A stretch of 57,937 nt of DNA, taken from contig JACQCH010000053.1 in assembly GCA_016201735.1 (NCBI GenBank), positions 1 through 57,937 on the forward strand, read 5' to 3'. This stretch comes from Candidatus Omnitrophota bacterium. Lineage in GTDB: Bacteria > Omnitrophota > Gorgyraeia > 1-14-0-20-64-10. The notes under the pieces were generated by a model that worked only from the letters and a program-made list of their open reading frames with translations, made no database searches and had not been told where the DNA came from. Positions 1-9,731 of the stretch are shown piece after piece. A program made the position numbers and the translations under genes. The number at the start of each line of letters is the position of its first letter. Positions within the stretch are counted from its first letter, which is position 1.

Positions 1-55
1 ATTCTCTGGGTGATCCGAGTGGCTCAGTCGGGAATCTCCACAGAGATCCTGCTGT

Positions 56-430
56 CTACCTTGTACGGGCATCCCAAACTCCAGGTTGCAGAAAGCGGAT
101 AATCTCATGGCCATCCATCAATTTGCATGAGTCGTGTTCTTTATCGAAGAACGGCTGCAAGGTTTCCTCCTTAAACCGCTCATACATTTCCGAAGCTCCC
201 GAGCCAGTGTCCTCCTTAAATTTGTGGGTAAAGAGCAACTCGGCCCTCCCTTCCTCCAGCCCAGCGGCGGGTTGGCCAGCAAGAAGGGCGCCGCTGATCT
301 GACGGTTCAAGCGGGAATTGTCTTCCGTACCAGGGTTCTGGGGACGCAGGGCGAGGGCAGGAGAAGACAGACTCAGGCTGAAGCTTAAGAAAATGGCCAC
401 AAATCGGGAGAAATAAAAAGGGGCCTTCAT
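56..430 (-). CDS. small secreted protein with signal peptide ending SPALALR
   Basis: N-terminal hydrophobic signal MKAPFYFSRFVAIFLSFSLSLSSPALALRPQN; shares an AGLEE-type motif with ORF 31095-33386. Confidence 0.5.
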   Translation of the reverse strand: MKAPFYFSRFVAIFLSFSLSLSSPALALRPQNPGTEDNSRLNRQISGALLAGQPAAGLEEGRAELLFTHKFKEDTGSGASEMYERFKEETLQPFFDKEHDSCKLMDGHEIIRFLQPGVWDARTR

Positions 431-499
431 CTATTTTTCCTCATCGATAAGCTCAAGTATACCTCGTTGGGGCTGATTTTTCAATGTGTTATCTAAGTT

Positions 500-1318
500 T
501 TAATTTGAATTAACCGGATGGGCGGCTTGGTAGAGATAGGCGGTGCCGCCGGTCATCGGTTCGGCCTTGATCTGGCGGAAACCGGCCGCCTCGAGCCGCC
601 GGAGAACCTGCTCCGGCTCCAGAAACTGCAGGATGGAACGGCGCAGATAAAGAAACGGCCAGAGCTTTCCGGTGGTCAGGACCCCGATCAAGGGAATCGC
701 CAGCGTCAACCAGATCCGATGCCCCAGTTTGAATAAGAGGGAGTTCGGCCGGCCGAACTCCAGCAGGCCGATCCGCCCGCCTGGCTTGAGGACCCGGTAC
801 AATTCCCGGAAAGTGGCGTCCAGGTCGCTCACGTTGCGCAGGGCGAAGCCGATCGCCGCCGCGTGGAAGCTGCCCGATCGAAAGGGAAGTTCTTCCGCTT
901 TCCCTTGGGCCAGAGTGATGTGCCACCCGGCAAAAGGGTGCCGATCGAATTTCTTCCGGGCAAACCGCAGCATGGGATAGGAAAGATCGCAGGCGACCAC
1001 CTGCCCTAAAGGAAGCAGCTCCCTGGTGGCAGCCACCGACAGATCTCCGCTGCCGCTGGCCAAATCCAGCACCCGCATTCCCGGCAGAAGTTTTAAGCCG
1101 GCGATCGTCCGCCGGCGCCAGGGTTGATCCAGCCCGAGACTGGAAACCCGGTTAAACCGGTCGTACCGGGGAGAGATCGTATCGAACAGCCGGCGGATGA
1201 ATCGACCCTTAGGCTCGACGGTGCGGGGTGAAGGTGAGGATGCTGTGCGCGTCGTCAAAACAGACCTGGTAACGCCGGAAAAGATCTCTTCTTCCAAGGA
1301 GGTTGAAGTCCACATCAA
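500..1318 (-). CDS. ubiE: ubiquinone/menaquinone methyltransferase (UbiE/MenG family); true start probably downstream of 1318
   Basis: FDTISPRYDRFNRVSSLGLDQPWRRRTI, VLDLASGSGDLS SAM motif, ALRNVSDLDATFRELYRVLKPGGRIGLLEF. Confidence 0.88.
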   Translation of the reverse strand: MMWTSTSLEEEIFSGVTRSVLTTRTASSPSPRTVEPKGRFIRRLFDTISPRYDRFNRVSSLGLDQPWRRRTIAGLKLLPGMRVLDLASGSGDLSVAATRELLPLGQVVACDLSYPMLRFARKKFDRHPFAGWHITLAQGKAEELPFRSGSFHAAAIGFALRNVSDLDATFRELYRVLKPGGRIGLLEFGRPNSLLFKLGHRIWLTLAIPLIGVLTTGKLWPFLYLRRSILQFLEPEQVLRRLEAAGFRQIKAEPMTGGTAYLYQAAHPVNSN

Positions 1319-1634
1319 AACCGCGAGGTACCCCGAAGGTGATGGAGAGCCGGTCGGAGCCGACCCGAACCCAAAGCCGATGGAGTGAGATCTTCTGGGT
1401 CCGGCCGCCGCTCGTTGTCACTGCGATCCGCCGGGCCTTGATCTTCATGAGGCCCAGCCGCCGGGCCTCGGCGACCGTCAGGATGCTGTAGGCCGCCCCG
1501 GAATCAACGTAGGCCCAGATCCGGCGCCACCGTTTCCCCGCCAAGACCTGGACCGGGATGATCGGCGCCGTCCCATCCCGATAGCGCTTGTAGGGGAACT
1601 CAACGGCAGTCGGTTTGCGCTTCCAAAGCCACAT
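1209..1634 (-). CDS. retropepsin-like aspartic protease domain protein
   Basis: AYVDSGAAYSILTVAEARRLGL motif; in-frame ATG (MWLWKRKP) near 1634. Confidence 0.6.
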   Translation of the reverse strand: MWLWKRKPTAVEFPYKRYRDGTAPIIPVQVLAGKRWRRIWAYVDSGAAYSILTVAEARRLGLMKIKARRIAVTTSGGRTQKISLHRLWVRVGSDRLSITFGVPRGFDVDFNLLGRRDLFRRYQVCFDDAHSILTFTPHRRA

Positions 1635-1656
1635 CGGCTCACCATACCACATCCGT

Positions 1657-3693
1657 TTAAATCCTGTCCAGCGGCCGCTCGGTGACGGAGCGGAGGGCGG
1701 CGAAGGTTTCCCGGCAGAGAAAACGAAGCTCATCGGGGGAAATCGCCAGCGGCGGCATCAGAACGATCACGTTTCCCAGCGGCCGCAGAAGAATTCCTCT
1801 CTCCCGCAGCGATTGGCAGACCCGGATTCCAATCTTCTCTTCCCAGGGATAAGGGGTCCTCCGGACCTTGTCCCGGACCAGCTCAATCCCGGCGATCAGC
1901 CCCCGTTGACGGACCTCCCCGACGTGAAGAAGCTGTTTAAACGGTCCTAACTCCTCGGTGAAAAGCCGGATCTTGGGCTTCAACCTTTCCAGGACCCGTT
2001 CCCGCCGGAAGATCCGAAGATTCTCCAGCGCCACCGCGCAGGCCAACGGGTTGCCGGTGTAGCTGTGCCCGTGGAAAAAGGTCCGCAGGGAACCGGTGGA
2101 ACCGAGGAATCCCCGGTAAACTTTTTCCGTCGTCAGGGTGGCGGCGAGCGGCAGGTAGCCGCCGCTTAACCCCTTGGCCACGCACAAGAAATCGGGCCGG
2201 ACTCCCTCTTTCTGGCAGGCGAACATTGTCCCGGTCCGCCCGAACCCGACCGCCACCTCATCGGCGATCAGGAAAACGCCGCTCTCCCGGCAGACCCGTT
2301 CCACCTTTTTCAGCCAACCCGGCGGCTGGGTGATGATGCCGGCCGCCCCTTGGCAACCCGGCTCCACCACCACCGCGGCGATTTCTTCCCGATGGGAATC
2401 CAATGTTTTCCTTAATTCCCGGAGCGAATCCTCTGATGAAACGCCGCGATACGGATAAGGGGCCGGAACCTTGAATCCCTTGAAAAGCAGCGGAGCGTAG
2501 ATCCGGTGAAACAGATCGATTCCCCCGACGCTGACCGACCCGATCGTGTCCCCATGGTAGGCGTTGACGAAATGGACGAACCGCCAGCACCCTGGGGAAC
2601 CGTTCTGCCGCCGGTACTGAAACGCCATTTTAAGCGCGATCTCCACCGCGGTCGACCCGCTGTCCGAATAGAAAACGCGTGTCAGCCCCTGAGGAGTGAT
2701 CCGAACCAGCGCGTCCGCCAACTCAATCGAAGGAACATTGGCGGCCCCGAGCAGGGTCGAGTGGGCGACCTTGCCCGCCTGCCGCCGCAGGGCGGCGTCC
2801 AGATCCGGGTGGCGGTGACCATGCAGATTGACCCAGAGAGAGGAAACTCCATCCAGGTACCGTCGGCCCTTGACATCGGTCAGCCACACTCCTTGGGCCG
2901 ACTCGATGATCAGCGGTTCCACCTTTTTCCAATCCGCCATCTGGGTAAAAGGGTGCCAGATCCGCCGCCGATCCAGCAGGGAGAGGCGCTTGACCCGCCG
3001 CCCCGCTTGGATTTGACGAGACCGAACCTGACGCAGGATCGCTGCCGTCTTCAAATATCCCGCCCCCTTTCCCGGAGAGGGACGGCGAAGATCCGGAATG
3101 ACTCCAAGCACCGGCACCTTCCCTAACTTCCGGATCACCTGAGGATTGGTCCGCTCGGCGAGCGAGGGCCGTTGATTCCGGCGATTTAAAACAACCCCGA
3201 GGATCTCTAACCCCGCAGACCGGGCTGTTTCTAAAGTAAGGAGGGTGTGGTTGATCGTCCCTAGACAAGCGCGGGCGACAATCAGGACAGGAAGCCCAAG
3301 CCGCCGGGCCAAATCGGCCACGGTCCTCTTGGCATCCAACGGAACCAGAAGGCCTCCGATTCCTTCCACGAGGACAATCTCATGACGCCGAGCCAGGATT
3401 CGGTAAGTTTCCTCGATCCGATCGAAGGAAATTTTTCCGGCAACGGCGGGAGCGACCGGAGGTTCGAAGCGGTACGGAGAAACCAGGTCGAGCGGATCGT
3501 CCGCGCCCGAGGCGCGCAGGAGCTGATTCGCGTCTTCCGAGAGAAGCAGGCCCTTGCCTCGGCGGCAGCCGGTCACCACCGGCTTCATCACCCCGACATC
3601 GATTCCCCGGCGCCTGAACGCCCAGGCCAGGGCGCTGGTGACGAAGGTTTTCCCTACCTCGGTGTCGGTGCCGGTAATAAAGAGGCCGCTCAA
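1657..3693 (-). CDS. bioDA: BioD-BioA fusion: dethiobiotin synthetase + adenosylmethionine-8-amino-7-oxononanoate transaminase
   Basis: LFITGTDTEVGKTFVTSALAW P-loop followed without stop by RRIWHPFTQMADW...VAKGLSGGYLPLAATL PLP transaminase; likely TTG start at 3693 overlapping upstream TGA. Confidence 0.85.
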   Translation of the reverse strand: MSGLFITGTDTEVGKTFVTSALAWAFRRRGIDVGVMKPVVTGCRRGKGLLLSEDANQLLRASGADDPLDLVSPYRFEPPVAPAVAGKISFDRIEETYRILARRHEIVLVEGIGGLLVPLDAKRTVADLARRLGLPVLIVARACLGTINHTLLTLETARSAGLEILGVVLNRRNQRPSLAERTNPQVIRKLGKVPVLGVIPDLRRPSPGKGAGYLKTAAILRQVRSRQIQAGRRVKRLSLLDRRRIWHPFTQMADWKKVEPLIIESAQGVWLTDVKGRRYLDGVSSLWVNLHGHRHPDLDAALRRQAGKVAHSTLLGAANVPSIELADALVRITPQGLTRVFYSDSGSTAVEIALKMAFQYRRQNGSPGCWRFVHFVNAYHGDTIGSVSVGGIDLFHRIYAPLLFKGFKVPAPYPYRGVSSEDSLRELRKTLDSHREEIAAVVVEPGCQGAAGIITQPPGWLKKVERVCRESGVFLIADEVAVGFGRTGTMFACQKEGVRPDFLCVAKGLSGGYLPLAATLTTEKVYRGFLGSTGSLRTFFHGHSYTGNPLACAVALENLRIFRRERVLERLKPKIRLFTEELGPFKQLLHVGEVRQRGLIAGIELVRDKVRRTPYPWEEKIGIRVCQSLRERGILLRPLGNVIVLMPPLAISPDELRFLCRETFAALRSVTERPLDRI

Positions 3694-5129
3694 CAGCTCT
3701 TGAGAGGAGCCCGGCCGTCGACGACAAACTCGGCCGGGGGAGAGACCCCAATCCAATCGGAGTCGGAGATGTCCAAAAGGAGGGCCGCGGTGGTCGCGGC
3801 GGTGGCCGCCGTGGTGACGGAGTTTAAGGTGGTGAAAACACCGGGAACGTTGGCGCTGGCGTAGGGGGCCGCGCAAGAACCGTAGAGCCGCTGGAGATGG
3901 ATCATGCTTTGGTACAGATCCTGGACCCGCCTCTGCAGAGGAAGCCGATCCGGAGAATCGGATAGATAAGGAAGCAGATCCCAAATGAAACAGATCAGCC
4001 CGTACGTCGCCTCCAATTGGATCAGCTTTTCCATCGTGGGGCGATGTTTTGACGGCACATCGACAAAGGGATCGGAGAAGCTGGCGGTGAAGAAATAAGC
4101 CCCCTCCAAACGGGGAGGCACCGAGGGGAACTCTTCCGAGGGATCGAAACCCTCCACCAAGGCGGAGGGGGTCTGGATCAGGAATCGATTCAGGCAGTAC
4201 CGCAGGGAGGTCAGCGCGAAATCCGGATCGTAAGGGACAAAGACGTGGGGGGCCCAGGTATTGTTGTCCACGGCGATGCTGGGCTGCCCATCGGTTCCCA
4301 AAAAGAAATGCCCCTTGCCGTCCACGGCGGAAACGAAATGATCCCCCTGCCAGAAGAGGCGGCGCATCCCCCGCATGAGAATTTCATGGCGGTGAATCAG
4401 CTCCCTCAAGAAGGCCGTCTGGGAAGGGGCGTATTTTTGGGTGGCGCGAAAAGCCAGGCGATAGGTCCCCACCACGTTGGCGTTATGTTCCAGGACGCAA
4501 AATTCGTAAGGGCGGTTCCGCTCTCCCTCATAAACGTGGTAGCCCATCCCATCGATCCGATCGATGTCGTCCGGGTTATGGAAGCCGGCCCGGATCAGTC
4601 CGTACCGGGCGTCCAAGGGATCCATCACCTGCCGCCCAAAGAGGTAGCTCTGCACCACCCGGTTGGCCCAGGCCAACGCGGAGAGTTCTCCGGTCGCCAG
4701 GACATACGCATAAATGGCCTTCAGACACCAGGAGTTCGCCCCCGTAGGGCCGCGAGGATCGACAAAACAGTCTCCTTGGGTATTGTAGGAAAAGTGCCAT
4801 AGCCCATCGTATCCCCGCTCTTTCTCTTGAAGCGCCAACTGCATCACGCGGCCGACTTGATAGCCGGCTTGCCGGAACCGATTCACCTTCAGGTCCACAA
4901 AAATGGATAAGGCCATATCGTAGATCCAGACCCGGCCGAACCGGGAAATAAACTGGGACTCCGGATGTTTGGGATCATCCTTATAGCTTTGCCGTAAGCC
5001 CTGAAAATCGAAATGAACTTGGGAGTTGACGCTTGGCTGGATCAACCGCTGACGATCCAGGAAGGTGAGGTTTTCCTTAAGATGCTCAGAGCGAAGCTCG
5101 GAGGGAGCAGTCTCAATGGAAATCATCAT
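3690..5129 (-). CDS. uncharacterised protein, possibly an (alpha/alpha)-barrel glycosidase-like fold
   Basis: Long ORF between bioF and bioDA with overlapping starts/stops; GYDGLWHFSYNTQGDCFVDPRGPTGANSWCLKAIYAY; family only guessed. Confidence 0.5.
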   Translation of the reverse strand: MMISIETAPSELRSEHLKENLTFLDRQRLIQPSVNSQVHFDFQGLRQSYKDDPKHPESQFISRFGRVWIYDMALSIFVDLKVNRFRQAGYQVGRVMQLALQEKERGYDGLWHFSYNTQGDCFVDPRGPTGANSWCLKAIYAYVLATGELSALAWANRVVQSYLFGRQVMDPLDARYGLIRAGFHNPDDIDRIDGMGYHVYEGERNRPYEFCVLEHNANVVGTYRLAFRATQKYAPSQTAFLRELIHRHEILMRGMRRLFWQGDHFVSAVDGKGHFFLGTDGQPSIAVDNNTWAPHVFVPYDPDFALTSLRYCLNRFLIQTPSALVEGFDPSEEFPSVPPRLEGAYFFTASFSDPFVDVPSKHRPTMEKLIQLEATYGLICFIWDLLPYLSDSPDRLPLQRRVQDLYQSMIHLQRLYGSCAAPYASANVPGVFTTLNSVTTAATAATTAALLLDISDSDWIGVSPPAEFVVDGRAPLKSC

Positions 5130-6336
5130 ATGCCTTTACCGGAAAGAGGCCTATTTTCTCACTCTCAAGTGAGTTTTTAAATGAAAAAATCGCGCTTTTC
5201 GAATCGGCCTGGGTATGGAGGGCAGTCAAGCTGGTTCGGATCCGGGCGGAGCCGGCCGGCACCGTCGGGGGACGAATTGCCGGGGCGTAAATCCCCGCCT
5301 CAAAGAGGCGCTGGGCCAAGGCGACGGCTTCCTCACTGGAGCCGATCCGGATCGGGACGATCGGGCTGGCCCGGGAGATAAGATCGCACCCCATCTCATC
5401 GAGGGCGGAAACCCATTCCCTCACATTGTTCCAGAGCCCCGCCCGCAAGACCGGTTCTTCCTCGATGAGATTGAGCGCCTCCAGGGCGGCCGCGGCGGAT
5501 GCCGGCGCCAGGGCCGTGGTGTAAATAAAGGAGCGGGCCTTGTTGCGGAGGTAATCGACCACCACCCGGGGGCCGGCCAGATACCCCCCCTGCGAACCCA
5601 GCGCCTTGGAAAGGGTCCCCATCTGGAGAATTCCCTCAAAGGGACTCTGTCCCTCCGGGGGAATCCCGAAATGTTCCAGGGTTCCCCGCCCCTGGGCCCC
5701 GAAAACTCCGGTCGCGTGGGCATCGTCAATAAGAAGCCAAGCGTTATACCGCCGGGTCAGCTCCGCGATCCCCGGCAAAGGGGCCAGGTCCCCATCCATC
5801 GAGAAAACCCCTTCCGTCACAATCAGGACCCGCCGGTACCGCCCGGCCCGATGTTTCAACGCCGATTCCAGCCGATCCAGATCCCGGTGCGGATAAACCC
5901 GGAAGGCGGCCCGGCTGAGGCGGGAGGCATCAACTAAGCTGGCGTGGTTGAGGTGGTCGCCGATCACCAGATCCCCGGGCCCGACCAGCGCCTGGATGAT
6001 CCCCAGATTGGCCATGTATCCGGTGGGAAAAACAAGGGCAGACTGCGCCTGCTTGAACCGGGCCAGCCGCTCCTCCAACTCTTCATGGATGGAGAAGGTC
6101 CCGCTGATCAGACGGGCGGAACCGGTCCCGGCCCCGTACCGCTGGATCGCTTCTTGGGCCGCGGCGACCACCCGCGGATGCTGGCTCAACCCCAGATAAT
6201 TATTGGAGGCCAGATGGATGAGCCACCGGCCGTCGATCCGGATCCGGGCCCCCTCGATGGCTTCCACCCGCCGGCAGGAACGGTAAAGCCCCTGGGCCCG
6301 GAGCTCTTTTAATTCTTCTTGAAGTGCGTCAAACAA
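5113..6336 (-). CDS. bioF: 8-amino-7-oxononanoate synthase
   Basis: ASNNYLGLSQHPRVVAAAQEAIQRYGAGTGSARLISGT; PLP region TLSKALGSQGGYLAG. Confidence 0.92.
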   Translation of the reverse strand: MFDALQEELKELRAQGLYRSCRRVEAIEGARIRIDGRWLIHLASNNYLGLSQHPRVVAAAQEAIQRYGAGTGSARLISGTFSIHEELEERLARFKQAQSALVFPTGYMANLGIIQALVGPGDLVIGDHLNHASLVDASRLSRAAFRVYPHRDLDRLESALKHRAGRYRRVLIVTEGVFSMDGDLAPLPGIAELTRRYNAWLLIDDAHATGVFGAQGRGTLEHFGIPPEGQSPFEGILQMGTLSKALGSQGGYLAGPRVVVDYLRNKARSFIYTTALAPASAAAALEALNLIEEEPVLRAGLWNNVREWVSALDEMGCDLISRASPIVPIRIGSSEEAVALAQRLFEAGIYAPAIRPPTVPAGSARIRTSLTALHTQADSKSAIFSFKNSLESEKIGLFPVKAYDDFH

Positions 6337-7054
6337 TGCGGCTGTCCAACTGAAAGACTTGGCCGGTGACTCCCTGCGCCAGGTCGGAAAGGAGCCAGGT
6401 AGTAAAGGAAGCGACTGTGTCCACGGAAGAGATCGTCCCCAACGCGGAGTCGGCCTTGGCCCGATCCCAGGCCTCGGGCGGAGCGGACCGGGTCATGCGT
6501 GAATCAATGAACCCCGGACAAACGACGTTGGCGGTGATCCCAAAACGGCCCACCTCCCGGGCGATGGTTTTCATAAAGGCGATGGTCGCGGCCTTGGCGG
6601 CGGAGTAATTGGCTTGACCCGGCCGCCCGATCAAACCGGAGAGAGACCCGATGGCCACAATCCTCCCGCCGCGGCGCTCCCGCATGGGGACCAATACCGC
6701 CTGAGAGCAGGCGACCAGTCCTTCCAGATGGAGTTTCAAAACCTCATCCCAGTCGGAATCGGTCAGTTTCAAAACCGTACGGTCCCGAGTGTTGCCCGCC
6801 GCGTAGACCAGCGCGTCCAACGGTCCCTGCTCGAGCACGGAGGCGACGCACTTCCGGGTCTGGGACCGGTCGGCCAGATCGGCCTGAACCATGAAAACTC
6901 CCTGAGCCCGCAGATGGTCCGCTTCCGCTTCCGATTGAAAATAGGAACCGGCCACCCAGGCGCCCGACTCCCGAGCGGCGGTTAAGATCGCTCCCCCGAC
7001 GGCGCCGGTAGCACCGGTCACGAGAACTCGTTTGCCTTCCAGGGAAATGTTCAT
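6329..7054 (-). CDS. fabG: FabG-like 3-oxoacyl-ACP reductase (SDR family)
   Basis: KRVLVTGATGAVGGAI, NYSAAKAATIAFMKTIAREVGRFGITANVVCPGFIDS. Confidence 0.85.
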   Translation of the reverse strand: MNISLEGKRVLVTGATGAVGGAILTAARESGAWVAGSYFQSEAEADHLRAQGVFMVQADLADRSQTRKCVASVLEQGPLDALVYAAGNTRDRTVLKLTDSDWDEVLKLHLEGLVACSQAVLVPMRERRGGRIVAIGSLSGLIGRPGQANYSAAKAATIAFMKTIAREVGRFGITANVVCPGFIDSRMTRSAPPEAWDRAKADSALGTISSVDTVASFTTWLLSDLAQGVTGQVFQLDSRIV

Positions 7055-7083
7055 TTCGATGGGCCACGGGGCCTGCCGCGGTT

Positions 7084-7136
7084 CGCCCCGTGCGTGGGCC
7101 CCTCCGCCCGGTGTGGATCCTCCCACGCACGGGGCG
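7084..7136. repeat. intergenic hairpin with perfect 15 bp arms
   Basis: CGCCCCGTGCGTGGG ... CCCACGCACGGGGCG between bioB and fabG. Confidence 0.85.
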
Positions 7137-7182
7137 TCACCGCGTCACCCGTGGCTTCCTATACAAAAAAGAGGTCAGACGT

Positions 7183-8160
7183 CTAGACGGTAAAACCGAG
7201 GTCCTCGAGCATACGAAGATCTTGCGAGGGCTGGCGGCCGGTGGTGGTTAGATACCCGCCGATGATCAGGGAGTTGGCCCCGGCGAGGAACGCCATTGAT
7301 TGGAAATCCCGGAGGTTGACTTCCCTGCCGCCCCCCAGCTCCAGCCGGGCCCGGGGCAGGATGAACCGAAAGACCCCGATCGTCTTGATCACCTCCATCG
7401 GTTCGGGCGGAGTCGTTGAGGACAACGGGGTGCCGGGCCGGGGGTTGAGCACGTTGATCGGAGCGCATTCCACATCCAGTTCGGCCAGGGCGAAGGCCAG
7501 CTCCAGCCGCTCCCGCCGGGATTCCCCCAACCCCAGGATCCCGCCGCTGCAGATTTCTACTCCGTGCGCTTTCAGCATCTTGAGGGTATTCAGCCGGTCG
7601 GAATAGGAATGAGCGGTGCAGATTTCCGGGAAATGGCTCTCCGCCGTTTCCAGGTTGTGATTGTACCGGGTCATCCCCGCTTCCTTGAGCGCCTCAAGCT
7701 GAGCGTCGGTGATAAACCCGAGGGAACATTCCGGGACAATCCCCACCTCTTCCTTGACCCGGCGGACCGCCTCGCACATCGCCGGCAGATCCCGGTCCGC
7801 CAGGCCCCGAGTAGCCGTTACGATGCAGAACCGCTTCGCGCCGAATTGCTTCGCCTGTTTCGCCCGCTGGACGATCTGGTCCGGATCCATTAACGGGTAG
7901 GTGGAGATCCCGCTGTTCCAGTGAGCGGACTGGCTGCAGAATTTGCAGTCCTCCGAGCATTGGCCCGCCTTGGCGTTGACCAGGGCGCACAGATCGACGT
8001 CGCTGCCGGTGAACCGTTCCCGGATCCGGGTGGCCTGGGCGGCCAGCTCCAGGACCTCGGGCCACGTCTCCATCTGGATGAACCGTTCCGCTTCAGTGAA
8101 GGCGATCTTCCCTCCCTGGAGAATCCGCTGCGCGACCTGTTGGACTGAATCGGACATCAT
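7183..8160 (-). CDS. bioB: biotin synthase
   Basis: NAKAGQCSEDCKFCSQSAHW radical SAM CxxxCxxC; ECSLGFITDAQLEALKEAG. Confidence 0.95.
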   Translation of the reverse strand: MMSDSVQQVAQRILQGGKIAFTEAERFIQMETWPEVLELAAQATRIRERFTGSDVDLCALVNAKAGQCSEDCKFCSQSAHWNSGISTYPLMDPDQIVQRAKQAKQFGAKRFCIVTATRGLADRDLPAMCEAVRRVKEEVGIVPECSLGFITDAQLEALKEAGMTRYNHNLETAESHFPEICTAHSYSDRLNTLKMLKAHGVEICSGGILGLGESRRERLELAFALAELDVECAPINVLNPRPGTPLSSTTPPEPMEVIKTIGVFRFILPRARLELGGGREVNLRDFQSMAFLAGANSLIIGGYLTTTGRQPSQDLRMLEDLGFTV

Positions 8161-8202
8161 GATAAAGACTCCTTGGGTAGACAGTTATCTTATCACATTA
8201 TC

Positions 8203-8327
8203 GAGTCTGATCAAAATGGTTCAGATGCGAGGCGCGTGCAAGCGACCGCGGAGGCGTACGTCAACATGTACGCCGCACAAGGGAGCGCAGCACGCAACGA
8301 AGCAGATGAGCCATTTTCATCAGACTA
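8203..8327. mobile_element. ~125 bp MITE/REP-like inverted-repeat element
   Basis: Ends AGTCTGATCAAAATGGTTCA... and reverse-complement AGTCTGATGAAAATGGCTCA...; internal hairpin GGCGTACgtcaacatGTACGCC. Confidence 0.75.
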
Positions 8328-9729
8328 GTTTCCAGATGGCGATCAAGCCCCCTTTTCGGGAGACATTCACCACCGCCTCCTTGGAGGCCCGGCCCAGCAC
8401 CGCCATCCCATCGGGGGAAGCGGCGAAACCGGTCACCGCGTAATACGGCTCCAGCCGCACCGTCCCGTTCTTCTCCGCGACCGGGAAAAGTTCAGCCCGC
8501 ACTAAAGCCGACTGCTGGATGACATGCGTGAAGGGCCGCTTCATCGCCCGGGCCAGTTGGCGTTCCCAGGCCGATTGAGTCACCTGGTGGCCAAAGACCA
8601 CCCCTTCCCCTCCATACTCCCGGTTCGGCTTAAGCACCAGCGTCTCCCGGTTCCGCCGGACAAAAGAAACCAGGTCAACCGATTTCCCCTGCGGGCCGGT
8701 CGTCTTCCGGTCCCACAAGAGGCGGGTCCAAAGCAGGTGCTTGCGGAACAGCCGTTTCTGCCGGCGGGTGAAGTGCTGGCTGAACTCCGGATTGGTGAAC
8801 AATTCCCAGGCCGATTTATGGTCGAATTCTCCGGCGATGGAGGAGATCACCTGGTTGCGGAGGAAGGCCTCCCGGATGCCGGCGACCCGGTGCTTGCGCC
8901 TGCCCGCCATCTCCAGAATCTCCGTGATCTCCGAATCCCGATAGAGAAGATCCACCGGCTTTCCCTTGACGGTGACCGAGCCTTTCCAAATCACCACGTC
9001 CCGCGGGTCGGCGGTCACGGCGGCCAACCCGCACCGCCGGAAATACCGGGCGACCGAGGTGAACTCATCCGTCCCTCCATCCACCGACTGGTCCTCGATG
9101 AGCGCGACCCGCCTCAAGCGCCGGCCGATCCCCTTGGCATGCCGGGCAAAAAGTTTTAACAGCAGGACCCGGATATCATCCTGAAATTCCATCTTTAGAT
9201 CGGGCAGGGCCCGTTTCAACGCCGGCAGAACCCACTCGGCGGTCAGCCCGCAGGTGGCGGGAATGTAATGGACTCCGCCGATCCCGACGGAATTCGGCTC
9301 CAGGAACCAGAAGTTTTCCCGCCAATCGGAAGGAGTGAAGGTGGCCGTGGTATCCAGTCGGTCCACGACCGACTGCGGCCGCTGCAGGCGTGGAGCGTTG
9401 GCGGCGAGCATCCACTCCCGTTCCTCCGGCTCCAGCGGGAGAACCCTCTGCACCTCCGGGTCGGACAGATACAGGGGCATCAATCGGGTCAACGCCCCCC
9501 GGAGAATCATGCAGGTCCGGTGAAAGAAACGGTGTTGGGCGGAATCGATCACCCATGGCCTCAGATGCACCTGGATGATCCGGGCCTTCCCCTTCGGGGT
9601 GAACATCGAAAGCCCATGCTTGACCGACAACTTCTCCCGGTCGGCCAGAAGTTTCTTGATCCGCGCCTTTGGGATTCGCAGGAAGGCGGCGTTGACCGCC
9701 TCCATCGCCTTGACCGGCGTGTATCTCAT
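8320..9729 (-). CDS. circularly permuted ATP-grasp family protein
   Basis: LVLKPNREYGGEGVVFGHQ, CGLTAEWVLPALKRALPDL, VDLLYRD; ATG at 9729 (MRYTPVKAMEAV). Confidence 0.6.
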   Translation of the reverse strand: MRYTPVKAMEAVNAAFLRIPKARIKKLLADREKLSVKHGLSMFTPKGKARIIQVHLRPWVIDSAQHRFFHRTCMILRGALTRLMPLYLSDPEVQRVLPLEPEEREWMLAANAPRLQRPQSVVDRLDTTATFTPSDWRENFWFLEPNSVGIGGVHYIPATCGLTAEWVLPALKRALPDLKMEFQDDIRVLLLKLFARHAKGIGRRLRRVALIEDQSVDGGTDEFTSVARYFRRCGLAAVTADPRDVVIWKGSVTVKGKPVDLLYRDSEITEILEMAGRRKHRVAGIREAFLRNQVISSIAGEFDHKSAWELFTNPEFSQHFTRRQKRLFRKHLLWTRLLWDRKTTGPQGKSVDLVSFVRRNRETLVLKPNREYGGEGVVFGHQVTQSAWERQLARAMKRPFTHVIQQSALVRAELFPVAEKNGTVRLEPYYAVTGFAASPDGMAVLGRASKEAVVNVSRKGGLIAIWKLV

Positions 9730-9731
9730 TA

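Noticed and set aside
134-388. Plus-strand 84 aa ORF and many similar antisense ORFs across the window
   Set aside because: They mirror well-supported genes on the other strand in GC-rich sequence and show no recognisable domains.
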